A stretch of DNA of 64,000 nt from CAWDLX01 sp046728155 (GTDB taxonomy: Bacteria; Actinomycetota; Actinomycetes; Mycobacteriales; Micromonosporaceae). Shown here in pieces: positions 55,630 through 63,727 of this stretch (position 1 is the stretch's first letter; every line of letters begins with the position of its first letter). The DNA is taken from assembly GCA_046728155.1 (NCBI GenBank), contig JBKPDY010000112.1:1-64000 (forward strand). Direction: 5' to 3'. The notes beneath the pieces were generated by a model. It saw only the letters and a program-made list of their open reading frames with translations, was not told the origin of the DNA and did not search any database. The translations under genes and the position numbers were made by a program.

Positions 55630-56748
55630 GTGCTACCGCCCCGCATCGTGCGTCGCCTTCTCCTCGCGCCCCTGGTCATCGTCATCACCGTGGCGGTGCT
55701 GGTGCTCTCGCCGCTGCTGGCGTTACTCGCGCTCGTCGCCTCCCCGTCGAGGCCCGCGCGTCGGCGGGCATTGCGACTCCTGCGGTTCGGGCTGACCTGG
55801 CTGCTGATGGAGTCGGCCGCTCTGTTCGCCAGCCTCGGCCTCTGGCTGGCCAACGGTTTCGGCGGCCGGCTGCGCTCCGACGTGTCGCTGGAGCGGCACT
55901 ACGACCTGATGCGGTGGTTCCTGGACAACCTCTACCAGCGGGCTCTGCGGGTGTTCCGGCTCACCGTCGATGTGAACGAGCCGGAGGCATCTGAGACGGA
56001 ACTGGCGGCACGGCTGACCCGTCCGGTCATCGTGCTCAGCCGCCATGCCGGACCCGGCGATTCCTTCTTGCTCATCCATCAGCTTCTCTGCCGGTACGGA
56101 CGGCGGCCGCGCATTGTGATGAAGGCGGCGCTGCAGTTCGATCCGAGCATCGACGTCGTGATCAACCGACTGCCGCACGCCTTCGTTCATCCAAATAGGA
56201 TGGTCATGCCCGCCGATGACGGCACATCACCTCCGGCTTCACGTTCCGACGCGGTGCCGGCGCAGCGCGGTGTCACCGAGCAGCCGCCCGGTGACACCGT
56301 CGTCGTCGAGGAGATCCGCCGCCTCGCCGCCGGACTGGGACCGACCGGCGCACTGGTCATCTTTCCCGAGGGTGGCAACTTCACTCCGGCCCGCCGCCGC
56401 CGCGGCATCCGCCGCCTCGAGGAGGCCCGCCGCTTCACGCTCGCCCGCCGGGCCCGCGGCCTGGCGAACCTGCTGCCGCCGCGCTCGGGCGGCGTCTTCG
56501 CCGCGATCGACACAGCACCGAGTGCGGACGTCATCTTCGTGGCGCACACCGGTCTGGACGACCTCATCACCGTCGGCGACATCTGGCGGGCGTTACCCAT
56601 GGAGCAGGTGATCCGGGCCCGATGGTGGCGGGTCCCGGCGGCCGAGGTACCCCGTGGGCGGGACGAGATCGTCCGCTGGCTATACGACTGGTGGGAACGG
56701 ATCGACGCCTGGATCGAGCAGAACCGACCGGTTCGCGCCCCCGCGTGA
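55630..56748 (+). CDS. acyltransferase, PlsC-like
   Basis: 372 aa from GTG 55630. N-terminal membrane helices (about residues 8-38 and 52-76), then the glycerolipid acyltransferase motifs: RHAGPGDSFL with the HX4D box (His139, Asp144), MKAALQFDPSIDVVINRLP, and FPEGGNFT. The family transfers acyl groups to lysophosphatidate or other acceptors. A 45-residue insertion with PPASRSDAVPAQ separates motifs, longer than in PlsC. Membrane-bound on the cytoplasmic side. Immediately followed by repeat copy C. Confidence 0.82.
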   Translation: MLPPRIVRRLLLAPLVIVITVAVLVLSPLLALLALVASPSRPARRRALRLLRFGLTWLLMESAALFASLGLWLANGFGGRLRSDVSLERHYDLMRWFLDNLYQRALRVFRLTVDVNEPEASETELAARLTRPVIVLSRHAGPGDSFLLIHQLLCRYGRRPRIVMKAALQFDPSIDVVINRLPHAFVHPNRMVMPADDGTSPPASRSDAVPAQRGVTEQPPGDTVVVEEIRRLAAGLGPTGALVIFPEGGNFTPARRRRGIRRLEEARRFTLARRARGLANLLPPRSGGVFAAIDTAPSADVIFVAHTGLDDLITVGDIWRALPMEQVIRARWWRVPAAEVPRGRDEIVRWLYDWWERIDAWIEQNRPVRAPA

Positions 56749-56749
56749 C

Positions 56750-56802
56750 GTTTGCCCGCTCAGCTTCACTCGCACTTTGTATAAGCCGGCGTCCATACGA
56801 AC
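56750..56802 (+). repeat. 53-bp dispersed repeat, copy C
   Basis: Starts one base after the acyltransferase stop, GTTTGCCCGCTC, and ends GCGTCCATACGAAC. The second half (TGTATAAGCCGGCGTCC) is almost identical to copy A. Same placement at a gene 3' end as the other copies. Confidence 0.75.
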
Positions 56803-57534
56803 ATGCCGTGGAGCCTGTTGCCGTATCGCGAACTGTGGTGTCCCAGTGAGATTGACTTCCGGAGCGTGGTGAAAGTGTTGTTGCGTCTCACATCCCGGGA
56901 TGGGCGGTCGAAGATCGCTGTTCCAACACCGGAAACGACATGTGGCGGCGCTTCTCGTGCCCTTACGGCGATCATGCGATCGATCCCCAGTATGTGGACA
57001 CGATGGCGCCGGCACCGCTGCCGGGGCCTTCTCCGAGGGCGCCTTGCCCCTGAGGGAACGAGATTTGCAAAGACCCGTGACCCGCTGAGCGTCGCTTGTG
57101 ATACCAAAACGACGATCTTCGGGCGGTAAGCGCCGAATGTAGTAATGACACGGGCGCTCGTCATCATCTGGCGGCCGACCGTCAACATCCCGTCGAGGCA
57201 CGACAGCTCAGGAAAGCGGACCAGGTCTCCACCGTCCGCTCTCGACACTCGAACCCGATCCTGGCCGGTCGCGCCCGTGAGCGACGCCGAGCCGGGTGCT
57301 CGGCGCGCCGCATCGACCCAGAGACGCACCGGCTGGCCGTTACCACGTACCGCGCTCGTTCGATAGAGAGGCGGGCAAGGAACACCATGCCGGATATAGC
57401 CGACGGAGCCATGCCAACGGCGTCTATGGGGCTACTCGATGGTTTATCCAGTTGTGCACCATCTTCTCCTGCGAGTCGGTGGCGCCACGCCGGATCAAAG
57501 GGTGCATTTCCGCGTTCGGCTTGACGGGACGCGT
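56803..57534. other. gene-poor stretch upstream of whiB
   Basis: About 730 bases with less GC-rich, irregular composition. Several frames stay open for 60-190 codons but none shows a consistent third-position GC pattern, a Shine-Dalgarno or a recognisable domain. It may be decayed coding sequence together with a long whiB upstream region. I annotate no gene here. Confidence 0.4.
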
Positions 57535-57550
57535 ATTACACGCGTGTAAT
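57535..57550. promoter_or_regulatory. 16-bp palindrome upstream of whiB
   Basis: ATTACACGCGTGTAAT is a perfect 16-bp palindrome, 116 bases before the whiB start. It is AT-edged in a GC-rich context, as expected for a regulator operator. WhiB-family genes are frequently autoregulated or under developmental control, so a protein-binding site is plausible; the protein is unidentified. Confidence 0.5.
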
Positions 57551-57665
57551 TCCACCGGGGGAAGTTATCGGCGGAGCCGGTCCACGGCTGCGCATCAGGT
57601 TACGACACGTGCGTCTTCGCGTGGGGGGTTGCGCCGGCGGACCGGCGCAGAGCAAGGAGGCAAAG

Positions 57666-57926
57666 ATGGACAACGACCGGTTGGTCGTCTTGGACCTGCT
57701 GGGAAACCCGCCGGAGTGGCAGGAGCGGGCCCTGTGCTCGCAGACGGACCCCGAGGCGTTCTTTCCGGAGAAGGGCGGCTCGACCCGCGAGGCGAAGCGG
57801 ATCTGCTCGCGGTGCGAAGTCAAAGGCGAATGCCTCGAGTACGCCCTCGGCCACGACGAGCGCTTCGGCATCTGGGGAGGCCTGTCCGAACGGGAGCGTC
57901 GCCGACTCAAGCGGCGCGTCGCCTGA
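57666..57926 (+). CDS. whiB: WhiB-family iron-sulfur regulator (WhiB2/WhmD type)
   Basis: 86 aa from ATG 57666, with AAGGAGG upstream. Four cluster cysteines: Cys24, Cys47, Cys50 and Cys56 (RALCSQ, CSRC, GECLEYA), then the GIWGG turn and a basic C-terminal helix (RERRRLKRRVA) for DNA or RNA-polymerase sigma contact. Binds a redox-sensitive [4Fe-4S] cluster and controls cell division or sporulation septation in homologues. By position between fbiA and Rv3259/DUF3499-type genes it is the WhiB2/WhmD orthologue. A 16-bp palindrome lies upstream. Confidence 0.94.
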   Translation: MDNDRLVVLDLLGNPPEWQERALCSQTDPEAFFPEKGGSTREAKRICSRCEVKGECLEYALGHDERFGIWGGLSERERRRLKRRVA

Positions 57927-57934
57927 CCGGGCCC

Positions 57935-58411
57935 TCAGTCATCCTCTACGTCGTCCGGATCGAGGCCCAGAAGGTTGGCCACCTGCTCGACGATCACGTC
58001 GTGGACCAGGTCGGCCAGGTCGTCCCGATCGACCGCCCGGAACTCTAGCGGACGACGGTAGAGGACGATCCGCGGCGGCGTGTCACCCCGGTCTGGACGG
58101 CCGGGCAAGAGCCTGGCCAACGGCACATCACCGTCCTCGAGCACGTCGGTGTCGTAAACGTTGAGCTCGGGCGGTACCTCCTCCACCGCGAACTCGACCC
58201 CGGCTAACTCGCGCGAATAGCGCTGCTCCAGCGACTCAACGGTGTCCAGCACCAGGTCGTCGAAGATCTCAGCCCGGGTCCGGGCCAGCGGGAGCGAGGC
58301 AGGGACGAGTCGGCCGCGTAGGCCCCGACCGTGCCGATCGCGGCGCGTGCTGCGCCCTGGGCGGCGCACATTGCGCTCCCGGCGGCGGCGGGCGTCGAAC
58401 TCCGGCGTCAC
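57935..58411 (-). CDS. Rv3259-like metallopeptidase-family protein
   Basis: 158 aa from GTG 58411. A basic Arg-rich N-terminus (about 35 residues) precedes the domain: FDDLVLDTVESLEQRY, VEEVPPEL, PPRIVLYRRPLEFRA, and the final helix LVHDVIVEQVANLLGLDP. Members of the wider family carry a zinc HExxH at that helix; here it reads VEQVA, as in actinobacterial relatives, so a classical metallopeptidase site is absent. Convergent with whiB, as in mycobacteria. Role unknown. Confidence 0.78.
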   Translation of the reverse strand: MTPEFDARRRRERNVRRPGRSTRRDRHGRGLRGRLVPASLPLARTRAEIFDDLVLDTVESLEQRYSRELAGVEFAVEEVPPELNVYDTDVLEDGDVPLARLLPGRPDRGDTPPRIVLYRRPLEFRAVDRDDLADLVHDVIVEQVANLLGLDPDDVEDD

Positions 58412-58616
58412 GCCCGCCAGCCTAGCCTCGGCTGGATGATCACCCCGCGTGTCGCTGACCCGACGCGCGGTAGGGGGCGACGCGCTGGCTCCCGGAGGTT
58501 GCGAGGTGGCCGTGATCGTGGTCGCGGCGCGCCGTCGGACCCCTCGCCATCGTCGGCGATACGTTGGTGCTTCGTGAGGTGAGACCCCCGCGCCGTCGCG
58601 AAGGAAGGCAGACTCA

Positions 58617-58988
58617 GTGAGGTCACCCCGCCGTTGTTCCCGTAACGGTTGCCCCAGGACCGCTGTCGCTACGTTGACCTATGTCTATGCCGACTCGACC
58701 GCGGTCGTTGGACCCCTGGCCGCATATGCCGAACCGCACTCCTATGACCTGTGCGAACGTCACGCGCTGGGGCTGACGGCGCCGCGCGGGTGGGATCTGG
58801 TCCGGCACGAGGGCGAGTTCGACGCCCCGGCTGCCGGGCCCGACGACCTGGTCGCTCTCGCCGAAGCCGTACGGGAGGCCGCCCGACCCATGCCCCGGCA
58901 CGGCGACGAGTCGGGGGGTCGGTTGTCGAGCCGGCCGCCGAGGCAGGTAGGCCGTCGCGGCCACCTCCGCGTGCTCCCGCCCGCCTGA
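58617..58988 (+). CDS. DUF3499 family protein
   Basis: 123 aa from GTG 58617, with AAGGAAGG upstream. N-terminal CSRNGC (Cys7, Cys12), VATLTYVYADSTAVVGPL, and SYDLCERHALGLTAPRGW, where cysteines and His probably bind zinc. The C-terminal 40 residues are low-complexity. Equivalent to Rv3258c and conserved next to whiB2 in actinobacteria; function unknown. The 205 bases upstream hold no other gene. Confidence 0.85.
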   Translation: MRSPRRCSRNGCPRTAVATLTYVYADSTAVVGPLAAYAEPHSYDLCERHALGLTAPRGWDLVRHEGEFDAPAAGPDDLVALAEAVREAARPMPRHGDESGGRLSSRPPRQVGRRGHLRVLPPA

Positions 58989-59000
58989 GTCGGCTCGCTA

Positions 59001-60365
59001 CTACTGCCCGAGTAGGCGGCTCATCACGGCCGCCCGGCGCGACGCCCGTCCGGTTCGCGCTTCGACTGCGTCGGCCGAGTCCATCGCCCGCAGCCCGATG
59101 TTGATGCCGACCCAGCGCAGCGGCTCCGGCGTCCATCGCGGCGACTGGTGGTTCACCCACGGCAGGGTCGTGAGGTCACTGGCGACACCGCGGATCAGGT
59201 CGGCCAGGGTCCGCCCGGCCAGGTTCGTGGTGGCGACGCCGTCGCCGACGTATCCACCAGCCCAGGCGAGTCCGGTCGCCCGATCGAGCCCGACGGAAGG
59301 GCTCCAGTCGCGGCTGACCCCGAGCGGACCGCCCCAGGTATGCGTGATTCGAGCCGTACCGATGGCCGGAAACAACGTCCGGAGCGCGCGGGCCAGCTCG
59401 GCATGGACCCGTGGCTCGGAGTCGAAGCCCGGCCGGATCGCCGACCCGAAGTGGTACGGCGCCCCACGCCCGCCGAAGGCGAACCGGTTGTCGGCCGTCC
59501 GCTGACCATAGATGATCAGATGCCGGCCGTCGGTGAACGTCTCCCGCCGGGCCAATCCCGCACCGGCCCAGAACTCCGCCGACAGCGGCTCAGTCGCGAT
59601 CATCAGGGAGTAGACCGGCACCACGGTACGGCGTTCGCCCTTCAACCCCGGCGTGTACCCCTCGGTGGCTCGGACAACCGCCTCCGCCCGGACCGTCGCG
59701 TATCCGGTGTGGACAGTGCGTGGCGTGATCGCGTTGACCCGGGTCCGCTCGAAGATCCGCACGCCCCGCCGCTCAACCACGCGGGCGAGCCCCCGGACCA
59801 GCCGGGCCGGATGGATCGCGGCGCAGTGGGGCGTGAACGTGGCGCCCCGTACGTCGGCCGCTCCACAATGGGCCCTCGCCTCGTCCGGACCCAACAGAAC
59901 GACGTCGTCCGGACTGAATCCGTATGCCCGAGCCTCCTCGACCTCTTCCTCGGCCCGTCGCCACTGGACCCGGTTCCGGGCGAGCACGACGGTGCCGCCC
60001 TTCGCGAAGTGGCAGTCGATGCTCTCGGTCGCGGCGACCCTACCGACCTCATCCACTGTGGACTGCAGTTCCCGGTAGAGGGCCACGGCGGCGTCCCGAC
60101 CGTTGCGGCGGGCCAACGCCGCGACCGACTGCGGGAAGAGCGCTGAACACCAGCCACCGTTGCGGCCGGACGCGCCGAACCCGGCGATCTCGGCCTCCAG
60201 GACGGCTATCCGTAGGCCCGGGTCGGCGACCGCCAGGTAATAGGCCGTCCACAACCCGGTGTAGCCGGCACCCACGATGGCCACGTCGACATCGAGGTCG
60301 CCAGGCAGCGGCGGGCGTGGAGTGAGATCGTCCTCCACACTGGACATCCAGTAGGACAGGACCAT
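59001..60365 (-). CDS. FAD-dependent amine oxidoreductase (DAO/PuuB-like)
   Basis: 454 aa. DAO-family flavoenzyme: dinucleotide-binding VAIVGAGYTGLWTAYYL near residue 30, the GASGRNGGWCSAL motif that typically surrounds the covalent or tight FAD contact, and the C-terminal GGYVGDGVATTNLAGR. Closest in pattern to gamma-glutamylputrescine oxidase PuuB and related amine oxidases. One base from the aminotransferase stop, so in an operon with it and the Lrp regulator. Substrate inferred from context only. Confidence 0.85.
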   Translation of the reverse strand: MVLSYWMSSVEDDLTPRPPLPGDLDVDVAIVGAGYTGLWTAYYLAVADPGLRIAVLEAEIAGFGASGRNGGWCSALFPQSVAALARRNGRDAAVALYRELQSTVDEVGRVAATESIDCHFAKGGTVVLARNRVQWRRAEEEVEEARAYGFSPDDVVLLGPDEARAHCGAADVRGATFTPHCAAIHPARLVRGLARVVERRGVRIFERTRVNAITPRTVHTGYATVRAEAVVRATEGYTPGLKGERRTVVPVYSLMIATEPLSAEFWAGAGLARRETFTDGRHLIIYGQRTADNRFAFGGRGAPYHFGSAIRPGFDSEPRVHAELARALRTLFPAIGTARITHTWGGPLGVSRDWSPSVGLDRATGLAWAGGYVGDGVATTNLAGRTLADLIRGVASDLTTLPWVNHQSPRWTPEPLRWVGINIGLRAMDSADAVEARTGRASRRAAVMSRLLGQ

Positions 60366-60366
60366 C

Positions 60367-61746
60367 TCAGATGTGGCTGTACGCCTCGGTCAGCACCGAG
60401 CGCAGGATCTGCTCGATCTCGGCGAAGTGCGTCTCGTCACAGATCAGCGGCGGCGCCAGCTGGACGACCGGGTCGCCGCGGTCGTCCGCGCGACAGTAGA
60501 GTCCGGCGTCGAAGAGCGCCTTGGACAGGAAGCCACGCAACAGCCGCTCGCACTCGTCGTCGTCGAACGTCTCCCGGGTCGTCTTGTCCTTGACCAGCTC
60601 GATGCCGTAGAAGTAGCCGTCGCCGCGTATATCTCCGACGATCGGCAGGTCGTACAGACGCTCCAGATAGGACCGGAACGTCGCCTCGTTGGCGCGGACG
60701 TGGCCGTTGAGATCTTCACGCGCGAAGATGTCCAGGTTGGACAGTGCGACGGCGCTGGCGACCGGGTGGCCACCGAAGGTCACGCCGTGCGCGAACCAGT
60801 TCGCGTCCTGGAGGAACGGCGCCGCCAGCCGGTCTGACGCGATCATCGCACCGAGCGGCATGTAACCGCTGGTGAGTCCCTTGGCGACGGTGATGATGTC
60901 GGGCTGGTATCCGTATCGCAGCGCGCCGAAGTACTCGCCGAGCCGACCCCAGGCGCAGATCACCTCGTCCGAGACGAGCAGGACGTCGTAGGCGTCGCAG
61001 ATCTCCCGTACCCGCTGGAAGTAGCCGGGCGGGGGCGGGAAACAGCCGCCGGAGTTCTGCACCGGCTCGAGGAAGACCGCGGCCACGGTGTCCGGCCCCT
61101 CGAACTCGATCGCCTCCTCGATCCGGTTGGCGGCCCAGCGGCCGAACGCCTCCGCGTCGGTCCTGTCGGGTCCCGCGGAGCCCTCCGGCGCACGGTAGAG
61201 GTTCGTGTTGGGAACCCGGATCCCCGATGGTACGAGCGGCTCGAAGTCGGCCTTGATCGTCGGCAGTCCGGTGATGGAGAGCGCGCCCATCGAGGTGCCG
61301 TGGTAGGCGATGTGACGCGAGATCACCTTGTGTTTGCCGGGCTTGCCGACCCGCTTGAAGTACGACCGGGCGAGCTTCCAGGCCGACTCGACCGCCTCCG
61401 ATCCGCCGGTGGTGAAGAAGATCCGGTTGAGGTCGCCCGGGGTGAGGTCGGCGATCCTGTCCGCCAGCTCGACCGCCTTCGGGTGCGCGTACGACCACAG
61501 GGGAAAGTAGGCCAGCTCGGAGGCCTGCTTGCCCGCGGCGTCGGCAAGCTCATGCCGCCCATGCCCGGCCTGGACGACGAAGAGCCCGGAGAGGCCGTCG
61601 AGGTAGCGCTTGCCGTTGACGTCGTAGATGTACGGTCCGTCGCCCCGCACGATCATCGGCACCGGAGCGTTCGCATACGCCGAGAGCCGGGTGAAATGCA
61701 TCCACAGGTGGTCGCGAGCGGCGGTGTTCAGATCATTCTCGTTCAT
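60367..61746 (-). CDS. class III (omega) aminotransferase
   Basis: 459 aa from ATG 61746, which overlaps the regulator stop as ATGA; ATG 61758 is an alternative. PLP-dependent: FFTTGGSEAVESAWKLAR, AYHGTSMGALS, LLVSDEVICAWGR (the PLP Asp) and the PLP lysine in TVAKGLTSGYMPLG. Fits omega-amino-acid or diamine:pyruvate transaminases, including putrescine and GABA types. Second gene of the lrp-aminotransferase-oxidase operon, consistent with amine degradation. Confidence 0.9.
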   Translation of the reverse strand: MNENDLNTAARDHLWMHFTRLSAYANAPVPMIVRGDGPYIYDVNGKRYLDGLSGLFVVQAGHGRHELADAAGKQASELAYFPLWSYAHPKAVELADRIADLTPGDLNRIFFTTGGSEAVESAWKLARSYFKRVGKPGKHKVISRHIAYHGTSMGALSITGLPTIKADFEPLVPSGIRVPNTNLYRAPEGSAGPDRTDAEAFGRWAANRIEEAIEFEGPDTVAAVFLEPVQNSGGCFPPPPGYFQRVREICDAYDVLLVSDEVICAWGRLGEYFGALRYGYQPDIITVAKGLTSGYMPLGAMIASDRLAAPFLQDANWFAHGVTFGGHPVASAVALSNLDIFAREDLNGHVRANEATFRSYLERLYDLPIVGDIRGDGYFYGIELVKDKTTRETFDDDECERLLRGFLSKALFDAGLYCRADDRGDPVVQLAPPLICDETHFAEIEQILRSVLTEAYSHI

Positions 61747-62198
61747 CGTGTTCCCCATGCGTAGGTCTGCTTCTCGAGTTTGAGATAGACGAAGGTCTCC
61801 GTCCCGGTAACTCCTGGGACCGTACGGATCTTGTCGTTCAGCAGGGTGAGCAGGTGGTCGTCGTTGGTGCAGACGAGCTCCACGAGCAGGTCGTACGCGC
61901 CGGCACAGATGACGACGTAGTCGACCTCGGGAATGTCGGCCAGGGAAGCCGCCACCGAACGCAGGTCGCCCTCGACCTTCAGCCCGACCATGACCTGCCG
62001 GGCGAAGCCGAGCGTCAGCGGGTCGGTCACCGCCACGATCTGCATCACTCCATGGTCGAGCAGCCGCTGGACCCGCTGGCGCACCGCCGCCTCCGAGAGC
62101 CCGACGACCTTGGCCAGACCGGCGTACGACGTGCGACCGTCGCGCTGCAACAGCTCGATGATCTTCTTGTTCACGTCGTCCAGGAGCGCCTCGGTCAC
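61743..62198 (-). CDS. Lrp/AsnC family transcriptional regulator
   Basis: 151 aa from GTG 62198. N-terminal winged helix-turn-helix (NKKIIELLQRDGRTSYAGLAKVVGLSEAAVRQRVQRL in two stretches) and C-terminal RAM ligand domain (VAVTDPLTLGFARQVMVGLKV, AGAYDLLVELVC). First gene of the amine operon, likely its regulator, acting at the divergent 62.2-62.5 kb region and so possibly also controlling the saccharopine-dehydrogenase-like and agmatinase genes. Confidence 0.93.
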   Translation of the reverse strand: MTEALLDDVNKKIIELLQRDGRTSYAGLAKVVGLSEAAVRQRVQRLLDHGVMQIVAVTDPLTLGFARQVMVGLKVEGDLRSVAASLADIPEVDYVVICAGAYDLLVELVCTNDDHLLTLLNDKIRTVPGVTGTETFVYLKLEKQTYAWGTR

Positions 62199-62533
62199 GC
62201 TAGGGATACTGTCTCATTGGCCGGCCTTTCGCAACAGAATCCGTCGATTTCGAGCCCATATACGCGGGATTCCGAACCTCCTCCATAGTCATGATCGCTG
62301 TTCTCGGACCCGGAACGACGCTGGCTGACGCTTTTCGTGCCAGAACACTGAATCTTCGTCGGGAATAAACCCGCCGCCGGTGGGGCTCGAACCCACCCCG
62401 CAGGCAAGATCCAGCGCGTCAGGCGATCTTGGATTCCCGTTGTCCGCCCAGGGTTCCACGACGCTTTCCATCGCTGTACGGTGGGCAACGCCAGGTTTCA
62501 GTGTACCCAAGCGGCCAGGGAGGGCGTCGCCGG
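62199..62533. other. divergent intergenic region with tRNA-like segment
   Basis: 335 bases between the Lrp regulator and the saccharopine-dehydrogenase-like gene. On the minus strand 62380-62396 reads GTGGGTTCGAGCCCCAC, a perfect TPsiC arm, preceded by a 7-bp stem (CAAGATC and GATCTTG). A matching 5' acceptor strand and an acceptable anticodon loop could not be found, so it is either a tRNA fragment or an unusual tRNA. The region presumably also holds both promoters and Lrp sites. Confidence 0.45.
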
Positions 62534-63727
62534 ATGCGCGTACTCATCGTCGGAGCCGGCGGTGTCGGCTCCGCCGCGGTCGGGATCGCCGCGCGCCGCC
62601 CCTTCTTCGAACACTGCGTGGTCGCCGATTACGACGCGACCCGGGCCCAGCGGGCCGTCGACGCGCTGGCGCCGGCCGAGCGGCGCCGCTTCACTCCGGC
62701 CACCGTGGACGCCTCGTCGGCGACGGCGATCACCGCGCTGTGTCGTGACCACCGGATCACGCACGTGCTCAACGCCGTCGATCCGCGGTTCGTGATGCCG
62801 ATTTTCAACGGCGCGTACGCGGCCGGTGCGGACTATCTCGACATGGCCATGTCGCTCTCCGACCGCGACACGGGCGGGAAGCTCGGTGACGAACAATTTG
62901 CCGCCGCCGATCGCTGGGAGGCGGCCGGCCGGCTGGCGCTCGTCGGAATGGGTGTAGAGCCGGGACTCTCCGATGTCTTCGCGCGCTACGCGGCCGACGA
63001 ACTGTTCACCAGCATCGATGAGATCGGCGTCCGCGACGGTGCCGATCTCGTCGTCGAGGGCTACGACTTTGCTCCCACGTTCAGCATCTGGACGACGATC
63101 GAGGAGTGCCTCAACCCGCCGGTGATATGGGAGAAGGGACGCGGCTGGTACACCACGCAGCCGTTCTCAGAGCCGGAGATCTTCGACTTTCCCGACGGCA
63201 TCGGCCCGATCGAGTGTGTCAACGTCGAACACGAGGAGGTCCTGCTCATCCCGCGCTGGATCGACGCAGCTCGGGTCACCTTCAAGTACGGGCTGGGCGC
63301 GGACTTCATCCAGGTGCTCCAGACCCTGCATCGGCTCGGACTGGACAGCACGACGAAGGTCCGGGCGGGTGGCGTCGAGGTCGCCCCACGCGACGTGGTC
63401 GCCGCGTGCTTGCCCGACCCGGCCGGCCTCGGTGCCCGGATGCGGGGGAAGACCTGCGCCGGCACGTGGGTACGCGGGACCGGCACGAATGGCACTGCGC
63501 GCGAGGTGTATCTGTACCACGTCGTCGACAACGAATGGTCGATGTCGGAGTACGGCTCGCAGGCCGTGGTCTGGCAGACCGCGGTCAGCGCCGTGGTGGC
63601 CCTCGAACTGCTGGCCGGCGGAGTGTGGGCCGGGGCCGGTGTCCTTGGGCCGGAAGCGTTTCCGGCCCGTCCCTTCCTCGATACCCTGACCGTATACGGC
63701 TCGCCGTGGGGAATGAGGGACCAATGA
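62534..63727 (+). CDS. saccharopine dehydrogenase-like protein
   Basis: 397 aa from ATG 62534, with AGGGAGGG upstream. Rossmann N-terminus VLIVGAGGVGSAAVGIAA, then DYDATRAQRAVDAL, HVLNAVDPRFVMPI and DYLDMAMSLS as in saccharopine dehydrogenase or carboxynorspermidine dehydrogenase-like enzymes. Beside an agmatinase, a role in polyamine or lysine-type amine metabolism is plausible; no substrate residues can be assigned. Overlaps the next gene by ATGA. Confidence 0.82.
   Translation: MRVLIVGAGGVGSAAVGIAARRPFFEHCVVADYDATRAQRAVDALAPAERRRFTPATVDASSATAITALCRDHRITHVLNAVDPRFVMPIFNGAYAAGADYLDMAMSLSDRDTGGKLGDEQFAAADRWEAAGRLALVGMGVEPGLSDVFARYAADELFTSIDEIGVRDGADLVVEGYDFAPTFSIWTTIEECLNPPVIWEKGRGWYTTQPFSEPEIFDFPDGIGPIECVNVEHEEVLLIPRWIDAARVTFKYGLGADFIQVLQTLHRLGLDSTTKVRAGGVEVAPRDVVAACLPDPAGLGARMRGKTCAGTWVRGTGTNGTAREVYLYHVVDNEWSMSEYGSQAVVWQTAVSAVVALELLAGGVWAGAGVLGPEAFPARPFLDTLTVYGSPWGMRDQ

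Noticed and set aside
56766..57329. 187-codon minus-strand frame upstream of whiB
   Set aside because: No Shine-Dalgarno, no domain, and composition unlike neighbouring genes; it also reads through repeat copy C.
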